From Pelomonas parva (GTDB lineage Bacteria; Pseudomonadota; Gammaproteobacteria; Burkholderiales; Burkholderiaceae_C): a DNA stretch of 64,000 nucleotides. The stretch is taken from positions 1-64,000 of the forward strand of contig NZ_JBIGHV010000010.1 of NCBI RefSeq assembly GCF_043555835.1, given 5' to 3'. Shown one piece after another: positions 49,250-58,424 of the stretch (the stretch's first letter is position 1; every line of letters begins with the position of its first letter). A program made the position numbers and the translations under genes. The notes beneath the pieces were generated by a model that was not told the DNA's origin, made no database searches, and saw only the letters and a program-made list of their open reading frames with translations.

Positions 49250-50866
49250 ATGACCGCCAAGATCCCTTTCCTCCTGCGGGCCGTCGTGCTCACCTGCGTC
49301 GCTTGCCTCGCGGCTCCCGCCGTGCAGGCCGCACCGGAGGCACAGACGGCCCTTGCCCACAACCCGCTGATCTGGGCCGACGTGCCGGACATCGCGGTCA
49401 TCCGCGTCGGCAAGACCTACTACATGAGCAGCACGACGATGCACATGAGCCCGGGCCTGCCGATCATGACCTCGACGGACCTGGTGAACTGGCGCATGGC
49501 GTCCTACGCCCATCAGAACCTGGCCGACAACGACGCCATGCGGCTGGAGAACGGCAAGAACGCCTACGGTGCCGGCTCCTGGGCCAGCAGCCTGCGTCAC
49601 CACAACGGCGTGTTCTACGCGTCGACATTCGCCTACACCAGCGGACGGACCCACATCTACAGCACGCGCGATCCGGAGCGGGGCCCGTGGAAGGAGACAA
49701 GCTTCGAGCCCGCGCTGCATGACCACAGCCTGTTCTTCGACGACGACGGTCGCGTCTACATGGTCTACGGCGGCGGTCGCATCACGCTCGTCGAGCTGAA
49801 GCCGGACCTCTCCGGCATCAAGCCCGGCGGTGTGAACAAGGTGCTGATCGAGAACGTCAACACCGTCTTCGGCACCGACCTGGGCGGGCTCAATGGCGAA
49901 GGTTCGCAGCTTCTCAAGGTCGACGGCCGCTACTACCTCTTCAACATCGCCTCGCCCGGCAGCCGCTGGGCGCGCACCGTCATCGTCAGCCGCGCCGACA
50001 GCATCGACGGCCCCTACGAGAGTCGCATCGCGCTCGACGACCGCGGCATCGCCCAGGGCGGCCTCATCGACACGCCGGACGGCAAGTGGTACGCCTATCT
50101 GTTCAAGGACAACGGTGCCGTCGGCCGCATCCCCTACCTCGTGCCCGTGACCTGGAAGGATGGCTGGCCCGTGCTCGGCACCGACGGCAAGGCGCCGATG
50201 ACGCTCGACATCCCCTCCGGCCGTCAGGGGGTGTCCGGCGTCTCGGGCATCGTCGCCTCCGACGAATTCGACCGTCGGCCAGGCGAGCCCGACCTGCCCC
50301 TGGCCTGGCAATGGAATCACAACCCCGTGCCGCGCGACTGGTCGCTCACGCAACGCCCGGGCTACCTGAGCCTGTCCACCAGCCGCGTCGTCGCCGCGCT
50401 GCCCGAGGCCACCAACACCCTCACCCAGCGCACCTTCGGCCCGAACAGTTCCGCCACCACCCGCATCGACGTGAGCGGCATGAAGGATGGCGACTGGGCC
50501 GGCCTGAGCGCCTTCCAGAAGAACTACGGTTTTGTCGGCGTCAGGATGAGTGGTGGGGTCAGGTCTCTCGTCATGGTGAGCGCCGACGCCGACAAGCCCG
50601 AAGAGATCGCCTCCGTTGCGCTGACTGGCAAGACCGTTCACCTCAAGGTCGACATGGAGTTCCAGCCCGCCCCTGAAGTCGCCCGCTTCTCCTACAGCCC
50701 GGATGGCAAGACCTGGACGCCCATCGGTCGTTCGTCGCGCCTTGCTTACACCGCGCCGCACTTCATGGGCTATCGCTTCGGACTCTTCTTCTACTCGACC
50801 AAGACCGCCGGCGGGCGGGTGGACTTCGACTACTACCGGGTCGAGCCCGCCGGCGGCTCCCGCTGA
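49250..50866 (+). CDS. GH43 (subfamily 12-like) arabinofuranosidase/xylosidase with C-terminal beta-sandwich
   Basis: A 538-residue exported enzyme. After the signal peptide (to VQAAPE) the GH43 propeller begins NPLIWADVPDIAVIRVGKTY, with the base Asp in ADVPD, then SSLRHHNGVFYASTF, LHDHSLFFDDDGRVYMVYGG and GEGSQLLKVDGRYYLF (acid Glu in GEGSQ). From about residue 330 a jelly-roll domain of the GH43_C2 type follows (DEFDRRPGEPDLPLAWQWNH). GH43_12 members include arabinofuranosidases of xyloglucan loci. It follows GH62 by 31 bases. Confidence 0.87.
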   Translation: MTAKIPFLLRAVVLTCVACLAAPAVQAAPEAQTALAHNPLIWADVPDIAVIRVGKTYYMSSTTMHMSPGLPIMTSTDLVNWRMASYAHQNLADNDAMRLENGKNAYGAGSWASSLRHHNGVFYASTFAYTSGRTHIYSTRDPERGPWKETSFEPALHDHSLFFDDDGRVYMVYGGGRITLVELKPDLSGIKPGGVNKVLIENVNTVFGTDLGGLNGEGSQLLKVDGRYYLFNIASPGSRWARTVIVSRADSIDGPYESRIALDDRGIAQGGLIDTPDGKWYAYLFKDNGAVGRIPYLVPVTWKDGWPVLGTDGKAPMTLDIPSGRQGVSGVSGIVASDEFDRRPGEPDLPLAWQWNHNPVPRDWSLTQRPGYLSLSTSRVVAALPEATNTLTQRTFGPNSSATTRIDVSGMKDGDWAGLSAFQKNYGFVGVRMSGGVRSLVMVSADADKPEEIASVALTGKTVHLKVDMEFQPAPEVARFSYSPDGKTWTPIGRSSRLAYTAPHFMGYRFGLFFYSTKTAGGRVDFDYYRVEPAGGSR

Positions 50867-50940
50867 TCTTCGTGCGCGAGTGGGTTGCCGCAGTCGAGGC
50901 ACGGAGCGCCAGTTGCCCCGCAAGGGGCAAGGATTCCCTC

Positions 50941-53319
50941 ATGAACAAGTGCAGTAAACGGTCCTTCGTCCTTTCCATCCTTGCCGCGAGCATCACCGCC
51001 GGTTGCGGCGGTGGCGGCGGTGGCGGCGACACGCCACCGCCCCCATCGTCCGGCGGCGGGACGCCTCCGCCTCCGCCACCACCGCCCGCGGCCGGCAGTG
51101 GTGGGACGACATCCCCTGCCGCGAAGTGGACGAGCGTGACATGGGGCGGTGGCGGCTACGTCACCGGCCTGGTCTTCCACCCGACCACCCCCAACCTGCT
51201 GTATGCACGCACCGACATCGGTGGCGCCTACCGATGGCACGAGGCCACGTCGTCCTGGCTGCCCATCACCGATGGTGTCGGCTTCGGTGGCGGCGAGGCC
51301 CGTTTCCACGGCATCGAAAGCATCGCCGTCGATCCGAACAACGACCAGCTCGTCTACATGGCCGCCGGCATGTACACGTCCGAGGGCAACGGCCGCCTGT
51401 ACATCTCCAGCAACCGCGGTGACCAGTGGACCCACGTCGCCCTGCCCTTCCCGCTGGGCGGCAACAACCCCGGCCGGGCCATCGGTGAGCGCCTGATGGT
51501 GGACCCCAACAAGCCGTCGACGCTGTTCTACGCCACGCGCACGGCCGGCCTGTGGAAGAGCGCCGACTCCGGCCTCACCTGGGCCCAGGTCACGTCGCTG
51601 TCCAGCGCCAAGCTGACCCAGGACCAGGTCAATGCCCTGGGCATCAACAGCGCGATGGGCGTCGAGACGGTTGTCTTCGACACCGGCACCAAGGGCAGCA
51701 GTACGGCCACGCAGACGATCTACGCGCCCATCGCGCCGGACTACGTCATCACAGCGGGCCTGGCCTCGAACCTGTACAAGTCGACCGATGGCGGCGCCTC
51801 GTGGACGGCAGTTGCGACGCCGGTCTCCGGCCATCACATCCCGCACATGGTGCGCGCCGCAGACGGCGTCTTCTATGTGGCCTTCACCAAGGACACCGGC
51901 CCGGGCGCCGGCGGCCCCGCCCGTCTATACAAGTTCGACGGCAGCCACTGGACCCTGCTGAAGGACCCGAACAGCGGTGGCACAGGGTCGGGCCTCGGCC
52001 TCGGCGGCCTGTCCGTCTCCGGCACCGGCGCAACCACGCGCATCGCACTGGGCGTCACCAACTCCTGGGGCAACTACAGCGGCCAGCAGGCCATCCAGTG
52101 GTCCGTCGATGGCGGCAAGACCTGGCGCGAGATCGCGGCCACCATGCCGCGCACGCCGGCCGACGGCGCCTTCTGGGGCTGGCCCGACGATGTCGAGATC
52201 GATCCGCTCAACCCCGACCGCGTGCTGCATGTGCATGGCGGCGGCGTCTGGGAAACCCGCAACGCGTCCGCTGCCTCGCCGAGCTGGAACGAGGTGGTCG
52301 ACGGCCTGGAGGAGACCGCGGTGCTGGGCCTGGCCACGCCGCCGGCCGGCGCCACGTACACGGTGATCAACAGTTCGGGCGACGTGGGCACCTGGGTGCA
52401 CACCAACCTGGCGACCAAGCCGACCCTGACGCCGCGCACCGAATGGAGCAACGGCTTCGCCGCCGACATGGCGTGGGCCGACCCGCAGTACATGGCCACC
52501 ATCGGTGTCGTGCTGGGCAACAGCACCAGCTTCGGAATGTGGTCCGGCGACGGCGGCAAGACCTGGGCGAAGTTCGCCAGCTACCCGACGGGCGTCGCGG
52601 AGAACCGGAGTGGAGAAGCGAGCATCGCCATCACCGCGCGCAACAAGGCGGTCTGGGCGCCTGGCAACTCGGTGCCCTCGTACACCTCGGACAACGGTGC
52701 CACGTGGGTGCCGACCAACCTGCCGGCGGTCAACACGGTCTTCCCGCGCGCCTACCGCCTGGTCGCGGATCGCCAGAACCCGAACAAGGTCTATGCCTAC
52801 GATTCCGGCGGCCACTGGTGGGGCACGCCAGGCAAGGTCTATGTGTCGACGGACGGTGGCCGCACGTTCACGCTGAGCCCCGGTTCGGTGGCCGCAGAGC
52901 TGGCGCCCAACCATTTCTCGAACACCTCGCTGGCGGTCAACCCCAATGTCGAGGGCGAGCTCTGGCTGGCCGACGGCAATGCCGTGTACCGCTCGACCGA
53001 TTCCGGCGCGACCTGGACCAAGCTCAGCCACTTCGCGTCGATCTTCACCGGCAACCCATGGGCCCATGTGCAGGGCGCCTCGGCGGTGGCCCTGGGCAAG
53101 CCCAACCCGGGCGCCGCCCACTCGGCGGCGGTCTATGTGGTGGGCGTGGTGGGTGGCGTCTGGGGCGTCTACCGCTCCGACGACGCCGGCGCCACCTGGC
53201 AGCGCTTCAACGACGACGCGCACCAGTTCGGCGGCATCGGCGTGATGGCGGCCGACCAGAACATCCCTGGCCGCATCTACGTCAGCGGCACCGGTCGCGG
53301 CCTGCTGTACAGCAACTGA
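50941..53319 (+). CDS. GH74 xyloglucanase, surface lipoprotein
   Basis: A 792-residue lipoprotein. The signal ends in a lipobox (ASITAGC, Cys22). A Gly- and Pro-rich linker follows (about residues 22-60), then the GH74 propellers: YVTGLVFHPTTPNLLYARTD, SADSGLTWAQV and MAWADPQYMATIG. The catalytic region is closely similar to that of the secreted GH74 at 35461, but the N-terminal modules are replaced by the lipid anchor and linker. This should hold the enzyme on the cell envelope to trap released oligosaccharides. ATG 50941 is chosen over an upstream start at 50872 because it gives the lipoprotein signal. Confidence 0.9.
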   Translation: MNKCSKRSFVLSILAASITAGCGGGGGGGDTPPPPSSGGGTPPPPPPPPAAGSGGTTSPAAKWTSVTWGGGGYVTGLVFHPTTPNLLYARTDIGGAYRWHEATSSWLPITDGVGFGGGEARFHGIESIAVDPNNDQLVYMAAGMYTSEGNGRLYISSNRGDQWTHVALPFPLGGNNPGRAIGERLMVDPNKPSTLFYATRTAGLWKSADSGLTWAQVTSLSSAKLTQDQVNALGINSAMGVETVVFDTGTKGSSTATQTIYAPIAPDYVITAGLASNLYKSTDGGASWTAVATPVSGHHIPHMVRAADGVFYVAFTKDTGPGAGGPARLYKFDGSHWTLLKDPNSGGTGSGLGLGGLSVSGTGATTRIALGVTNSWGNYSGQQAIQWSVDGGKTWREIAATMPRTPADGAFWGWPDDVEIDPLNPDRVLHVHGGGVWETRNASAASPSWNEVVDGLEETAVLGLATPPAGATYTVINSSGDVGTWVHTNLATKPTLTPRTEWSNGFAADMAWADPQYMATIGVVLGNSTSFGMWSGDGGKTWAKFASYPTGVAENRSGEASIAITARNKAVWAPGNSVPSYTSDNGATWVPTNLPAVNTVFPRAYRLVADRQNPNKVYAYDSGGHWWGTPGKVYVSTDGGRTFTLSPGSVAAELAPNHFSNTSLAVNPNVEGELWLADGNAVYRSTDSGATWTKLSHFASIFTGNPWAHVQGASAVALGKPNPGAAHSAAVYVVGVVGGVWGVYRSDDAGATWQRFNDDAHQFGGIGVMAADQNIPGRIYVSGTGRGLLYSN

Positions 53320-53326
53320 ATCACTG

Positions 53327-54778
53327 ATGAACAAGACCACCTCGACGGGCCTCCTGCCCGATGAACCCGCCCGCCGCAGCTTCGTGCGCACCGTGGCCGG
53401 CGCCGGGCTGGCCGCCGTGGCTGGCGGGTCGGCGGCTGCCGCCGCTGCCCCTTCCGCAACCACCCCCGCCGCCAGCGCCCCCGAGCCCGGCCTGCCCTTC
53501 CACGCCTGGGCGCCCACGCCGCCGATGGGCTGGAACAGCTGGGACGCCTTCGGTGCCAGCATCACCGAAGCGGAGTACCTGGACAACGCGCGCATCCTCG
53601 CCGAGCGCTTGCTGCCCTTTGGCTACGACACCGCCACCGTCGACATCCAGTGGTACGAGGCCGGCGCGAACCCCTGGGGCTACCGCGCCTTCGCGCCGCT
53701 GGTGCTGGACGGCAACGGCCGCCCGCAGCCGGCGCCCAACCGCTTCCCCAGCGCCGCCGGCGGCCGCGGTTTCGCGCCGCTGGCCGCGCAGGTGCACGCC
53801 ATGGGCCTGCGCTTCGGCGTGCACATCATGCGCGGCATTCCGCGCCAGGCGGTCGGGCAGGAGCTGCCCATCGCGGGCAGCAAGTACCGCTGCAACGAGG
53901 TGGCCAACCCGGGCTCGACCTGTGCCTGGAACACCGACATGTGCGGCGTGAACCCCGACCACCCGGGCGCCTTCGACTGGTACCGCGCCTGGTTCGCCCA
54001 GCTGGCTGCCTGGGGCGTGGACTTCGTCAAGGTGGACGACATCGCCTCGCCGATCTACCACGCCAAGGAAGTGGCGATGATCCGCCGCGCCATCGACGCC
54101 ACCGGCCGCCCCATGGTGCTGAGCCTGTCGCCGGGCCCGTCGTATCTGGAGCAGTCGGCCCACCTGCAGGCCCACGCCAACCAATGGCGGGTCTGCAACG
54201 ACTTCTGGGACACCTGGCCCCAGCTGCGCGACAACCTGGTGAACCTCGTCAAGTGGGCGCCCCATGCCCGCCCCGGTGCCTGGCCCGACGCCGACATGCT
54301 GCCGGTCGGCAAGATCGGCCTGCGCAACTACGACGGCGAACCGGCCCAGCGCGGCGAGCGCGACACCCGCTTCACGCGCGACGAACAGCTGCTGATGATG
54401 ACAGCCTGGACCTGCGCGCGCAGCCCGCTGATCCTGGGCAACGACCTGCGCCGCCTCGACGACTGGACGCTGCGCCTGATCACCAACCCCGAGGTGCTGG
54501 CGCTGCTGCGCGTGCCAGGGGCGCGCGAGTGGCACTCGGTGGCCCAGGGCCATCGCTTCGTCTGCAACGGCCCGCAAGGCACCTGGGCGGCGTGGCTGAA
54601 CACCGGCGACGAGCCCTGGCAGGTGCCACTGCCCGCGTGGTTGCCCGACGCCCGCCGCGACTGCTGGGTACGCGCGGACCTCCCGGCCGGCACACGCCGG
54701 CTCACCATCCCCCCGCATGGGGCCCGCCTCGTGCGCTGCGGCGTAGCTGCCGCGGACACCACGAAGAAGGCCCGCTGA
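53327..54778 (+). CDS. GH27-type alpha-galactosidase, copy 1
   Basis: A 483-residue exported enzyme with a Tat-like signal (RRSFVRTVAGAGLAAVAGG). The GH27 barrel opens PTPPMGWNSWDAFGASITEA and carries the nucleophile Asp237 in VDFVKVDDIAS and WPDADMLPVG near 320, followed by ARSPLILGNDLRRLD and a C-terminal beta domain. Compared with classical GH27 (YLKYDNC), the VKVDD nucleophile strand and a Cys-containing loop (RCNEVA..STCAWNTDMC) are different, so the specificity may differ. It starts 7 bases after the GH74 gene and is followed by a near-copy. Confidence 0.85.
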   Translation: MNKTTSTGLLPDEPARRSFVRTVAGAGLAAVAGGSAAAAAAPSATTPAASAPEPGLPFHAWAPTPPMGWNSWDAFGASITEAEYLDNARILAERLLPFGYDTATVDIQWYEAGANPWGYRAFAPLVLDGNGRPQPAPNRFPSAAGGRGFAPLAAQVHAMGLRFGVHIMRGIPRQAVGQELPIAGSKYRCNEVANPGSTCAWNTDMCGVNPDHPGAFDWYRAWFAQLAAWGVDFVKVDDIASPIYHAKEVAMIRRAIDATGRPMVLSLSPGPSYLEQSAHLQAHANQWRVCNDFWDTWPQLRDNLVNLVKWAPHARPGAWPDADMLPVGKIGLRNYDGEPAQRGERDTRFTRDEQLLMMTAWTCARSPLILGNDLRRLDDWTLRLITNPEVLALLRVPGAREWHSVAQGHRFVCNGPQGTWAAWLNTGDEPWQVPLPAWLPDARRDCWVRADLPAGTRRLTIPPHGARLVRCGVAAADTTKKAR

Positions 54779-54814
54779 CGGGTGTCAGTCACCGCCCTCA
54801 TTTCCACATCGCTC

Positions 54815-56233
54815 ATGAACAAGACAACATCGACGGGCACTCTGCCCGATGAACCCGCCCGCCGCAGCTTCGTGCGCACCGTCGCTGGCGCCGGACTGGC
54901 TGCCGTGGCCGGCGGCTCGGCGGCAGCCGCCACCGCCCCTTCAGTCAACACCGCCGCTGCCAGCGCCCCCGAGCCCGGCCTGCCCTTTCACGCCTGGGCC
55001 GCCACGCCGCCGATGGGCTGGAACAGCTGGGACGCCTTCGGTGCCAGCGTCACCGAGGCCGAGTACCTGGACAACGCGCGCATCCTGGCCGATCGCTTCC
55101 TGCCCTTTGGCTACGACACCGCCACCGTCGACATCCAGTGGTACGAGGCGGGCGCCACGTCGGGGTGGTACCGCGACTTCGCGCCGCTGGTGCTGGACGG
55201 CAACGGCCGGCCGCAGCCTGCGCCCAACCGCTTCCCCAGCGCTGCCGGCGGCCGCGGCTTTGCGCCGCTGGCCGCGAAGGTGCACGCCATGGGCTTGCGC
55301 TTTGGTGTGCACCTCATGCGCGGCATCCCGCGCCAGGCGGTCGGGCTGGAGCTGCCCATCGCAGGCAGTAAGTACCGCTGCAACGAAGTCGCCAACACGC
55401 ACTCCACCTGCGCCTGGAACACCGACATGTGCGGCGTCAAGCCCGAGCACCCTGGCGCCTTCGACTGGTACCGCGCCTGGTTCGCGCAGTTGGCCGAATG
55501 GGGCGTGGACTTCGTCAAGGTCGACGACATCGCCGCGCCCAACTACCACGCCAAGGAAGTCGAGCTGATCCGCCGCGCCATCGACGCCACCGGCCGGCCG
55601 ATGGTGCTGAGCCTGTCGCCCGGGCCTTCGCATCTGGATCAGTCGGCCCACCTGCAGGCCCATGCCAACCAATGGCGGGTCTGCAACGACTTCTGGGACA
55701 CCTGGCCCCAGCTGCGCGACAACCTGGTGAACCTCGTCAAGTGGGCGCCCCACGCCCGCGCTGGCGCCTGGCCGGATGCCGACATGCTGCCGGTGGGCAA
55801 GATCGGCCTGCGCAACCACGACGGCGAACCGCCGAAGCATGGCGAGCGCGATACCCGCTTCACGCGCGACGAGCAGTTGCTGATGCTCACCGCCTGGACC
55901 TGCGCACGCAGCCCGCTGATCCTGGGCAACGACCTGCGCCGCCTCGACGACTGGACGCTGCGCCTGGTCACCAACCCCGAGGTGCTGGCGCTGCTGCGCG
56001 TGCCCGGGGCACGTGAGTGGCACTCGGTGGCCCAGGGCCATCGCTTCGTCTGCAACGGCCCGCAAGGCACCTGGGCGGCATGGCTGAACACCGGCGACGC
56101 GCCGTGGCAGCTGCCGCTGCCCGCCTGGCTGCCGGACGCCCGTCGCGACTGCTGGGCACGTGCCGACTTGCCTGCAGGCACCCGCGTGCTGACGGTGCCG
56201 CCGCATGGCGCGCGCTTGGTGCGTTGCGCCTGA
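54815..56233 (+). CDS. GH27-type alpha-galactosidase, copy 2
   Basis: A 472-residue near-duplicate of the preceding enzyme, with the same signal, nucleophile Asp237 (VDFVKVDDIAA), active-site Cys loop and C-terminal domain. ATG 54815 aligns with the start of copy 1; a GTG at 54782 is less likely. The main differences are a SGWYRDF loop in place of PWGYRAF and the shorter C-terminus. Recent tandem duplication is the simplest explanation. Confidence 0.85.
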   Translation: MNKTTSTGTLPDEPARRSFVRTVAGAGLAAVAGGSAAAATAPSVNTAAASAPEPGLPFHAWAATPPMGWNSWDAFGASVTEAEYLDNARILADRFLPFGYDTATVDIQWYEAGATSGWYRDFAPLVLDGNGRPQPAPNRFPSAAGGRGFAPLAAKVHAMGLRFGVHLMRGIPRQAVGLELPIAGSKYRCNEVANTHSTCAWNTDMCGVKPEHPGAFDWYRAWFAQLAEWGVDFVKVDDIAAPNYHAKEVELIRRAIDATGRPMVLSLSPGPSHLDQSAHLQAHANQWRVCNDFWDTWPQLRDNLVNLVKWAPHARAGAWPDADMLPVGKIGLRNHDGEPPKHGERDTRFTRDEQLLMLTAWTCARSPLILGNDLRRLDDWTLRLVTNPEVLALLRVPGAREWHSVAQGHRFVCNGPQGTWAAWLNTGDAPWQLPLPAWLPDARRDCWARADLPAGTRVLTVPPHGARLVRCA

Positions 56234-56341
56234 CGGGTATCGCTGAGGCGGTCATGCTGTGCGTGATCGCAACCACCCGCACCGGAAACCCTCTTTCTTC
56301 AATACCAACACCTCTCTCGCGGCAGTTCCGACACCCCGATC

Positions 56342-58393
56342 ATGAAGCTGAAAAAGACCTTGCTTGCCTGCACGCTGGCCCTGGCCGCGCTCAACCCCGC
56401 GTTTGCCCAGAGCGCCGAAGGCCTTCCTGACTGGCCCGGGGCCGGTCAGCTGTTCGCGGGTGTGAACTACCAGCCCGTGGACCGCACGCTGGAGCAGGTC
56501 AAGCGCGACGTTGCGCTGATGAAGCAATCTGCCTTCAAGGTCGTCCGCATGGGTGACCTGGCCTGGGACTACTTCGAACCCGAGGAAGGCAAGTTCGACT
56601 TCAAGCATTTCGACGCCGTGATGGCCGAGGTGCACGCCGCCGGCATCAAGGTCATCCTCGACATCCCGGGGCAGCCGGCGCCGATGTGGCTGCACCACAA
56701 GTACCCGGGGGTGGACATCGTCAACCAGGCCGGCACACGCCTGGCGCCGGCCGAGCGCTACATGGACAACACCGCCGACCCGGACTACCGGCGCCTGGCC
56801 ACCCGCATGGCCGACACGCTCGTCAAGCGCTATGCCAAGCACCCCGCCGTGCTCGCCGTCGGCTATGACAACGAGGTCGGCAACGGCTTCATGTCCTACT
56901 CGGAGGCCGACCGCAAGCGCTTCGTCGAATGGCTGAAGAAGCGCTACGGCAGCATCGAGACGCTGAACAAGGCCTGGGCCACGCAGCGTTGGTCGCGCCG
57001 CATCGGCAAGTGGGACGAGGTGCGCCTGCCTTTGGCCGACGGCCCCGGGCCCGCCGAGCGCTACCTGGACCTGCGGCGCTTCTGGTCCGACATGACCCTC
57101 GCCACGCTGGCCGACCGGGAGGCGGTGCGACGCAGGCACACGCCGGACAAGCCGGTACTGTCCAACTACTGGGACTGGTCCGGCCGCAAGGGCTTCGACT
57201 ACCTGGGCAGCTACCGCGATCACACCACCTTCGGCGCGATGGGCTTCTATGCCGGCGACGCCATCAACGGCGGCTGGAAGGCGGCGCTGATCAAGGGCGG
57301 CATGACGGTGCCCACCTGGTTCAACGAGTTCACGGCCGGCGGCGGCGGCTCCTACGGCAGCAAAGGCTGGTCGCGCATGTGGGCGCACTTCGTCCTGCTG
57401 ATGGGTGGCCAGGCCGCGCTCGCCTGGACCTTCAACAGCCACCTCGGCGGCGAGGAGCAAGCGCTGTGGGGCCTGATCGACCATGACGACCGACCCTCAT
57501 GGCGGCTGGCCGAATGGGCCCGCATTGCCGGTGACTACGCCAAGCTGGAGAAGCTCGGCTTCCCGCGCAAGGTCGAGCCCAAGGTGGCCATCGCCTATTC
57601 CTTCGACAACGTGCATGCCACCAGCCCCAACGGCCCGAGCAACACGGTGCGCCAGTACATCAAGGCGCCCTACATCAAGCAGGCGCACGGCGCCTTCGAG
57701 CCGCTGCTGAAGGACAACATCGACGTGGCCGTCATCAAGCTCACGTACGAGGACCTCAGCCGCTATCGGCTGATCATCCTGCCGGGTATGTATCTGCTGG
57801 ACAAGGCCGCCACCGAGGCGGTGCGCAAGTTCGTCGCCGAAGGCGGCACGGTCGTCATGACGGCGCAGTCGGCCAAGGTGGACGACAACAACCAATGGCA
57901 CGCCACACCCAAACCCGCCGGCCTGACCGACGTCTTCGGCCTGCGCACCAACGAGTTCTACGACTGGGTTGGCACGGTCAAGCTGGGCGACGAGGAGATC
58001 AAGGGCACGGTCAACCACTTCGAGGTGCTCGAGCCCTCCACCGCCCAGGTGCTGGCGCGCTTCAGCAACTTCGACGGCCAGCCCCCGGCGATCACGGTCA
58101 ACAGCTTCGGCAAGGGCCGGGCCGTCTACGTCGCCACCACGGCGCAGGCGCCGATCATGAAGCCGCTGCTGCGCCAGCTCTGCACCGAGCTGGGCATAGC
58201 GCCCGGCCCCAAGACGCCGGACGGCGTGTACGCCCGCGCCGTCGACGGCCGCGTGCTCTACGTCAACACCAACTGGACGCCGGTGGACGTGCCGATCAGC
58301 GGCGCGATGCAGGGCGTGCTGGGCGGCCAGCGTTGGGACAAAACGCTGAAGCTGGAGGCGCTTGGCGTGGAAATGCTGGAACCCCGGAATTGA
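56342..58393 (+). CDS. GH42 beta-galactosidase, exported
   Basis: A 683-residue enzyme with a cleavable signal peptide (to AFAQS). The GH42 barrel has VNYQPVDRTLEQVKRDVALM, acid/base Glu178 in AVGYDNEVGNGF and nucleophile Glu329 in PTWFNEFTAG. A trimerisation domain of the class I glutamine-amidotransferase-like type (RLIILPGMYLLDKAATEAVR) and a small C-terminal beta domain follow. It would remove beta-galactose from the galactosyl-xylose side chains of xyloglucan once fucose is gone. Most GH42 enzymes are cytoplasmic, so export is slightly unusual. Confidence 0.88.
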   Translation: MKLKKTLLACTLALAALNPAFAQSAEGLPDWPGAGQLFAGVNYQPVDRTLEQVKRDVALMKQSAFKVVRMGDLAWDYFEPEEGKFDFKHFDAVMAEVHAAGIKVILDIPGQPAPMWLHHKYPGVDIVNQAGTRLAPAERYMDNTADPDYRRLATRMADTLVKRYAKHPAVLAVGYDNEVGNGFMSYSEADRKRFVEWLKKRYGSIETLNKAWATQRWSRRIGKWDEVRLPLADGPGPAERYLDLRRFWSDMTLATLADREAVRRRHTPDKPVLSNYWDWSGRKGFDYLGSYRDHTTFGAMGFYAGDAINGGWKAALIKGGMTVPTWFNEFTAGGGGSYGSKGWSRMWAHFVLLMGGQAALAWTFNSHLGGEEQALWGLIDHDDRPSWRLAEWARIAGDYAKLEKLGFPRKVEPKVAIAYSFDNVHATSPNGPSNTVRQYIKAPYIKQAHGAFEPLLKDNIDVAVIKLTYEDLSRYRLIILPGMYLLDKAATEAVRKFVAEGGTVVMTAQSAKVDDNNQWHATPKPAGLTDVFGLRTNEFYDWVGTVKLGDEEIKGTVNHFEVLEPSTAQVLARFSNFDGQPPAITVNSFGKGRAVYVATTAQAPIMKPLLRQLCTELGIAPGPKTPDGVYARAVDGRVLYVNTNWTPVDVPISGAMQGVLGGQRWDKTLKLEALGVEMLEPRN

Positions 58394-58424
58394 AGATGGC
58401 CCCCTAGGGACGAGAACGAACCCG

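Noticed and set aside
54941..56206. Minus-strand frames opposite the GH27 and GH42 genes
   Set aside because: Shadows with the same repeated composition opposite both tandem copies, which is what antisense of a duplicated gene would give.
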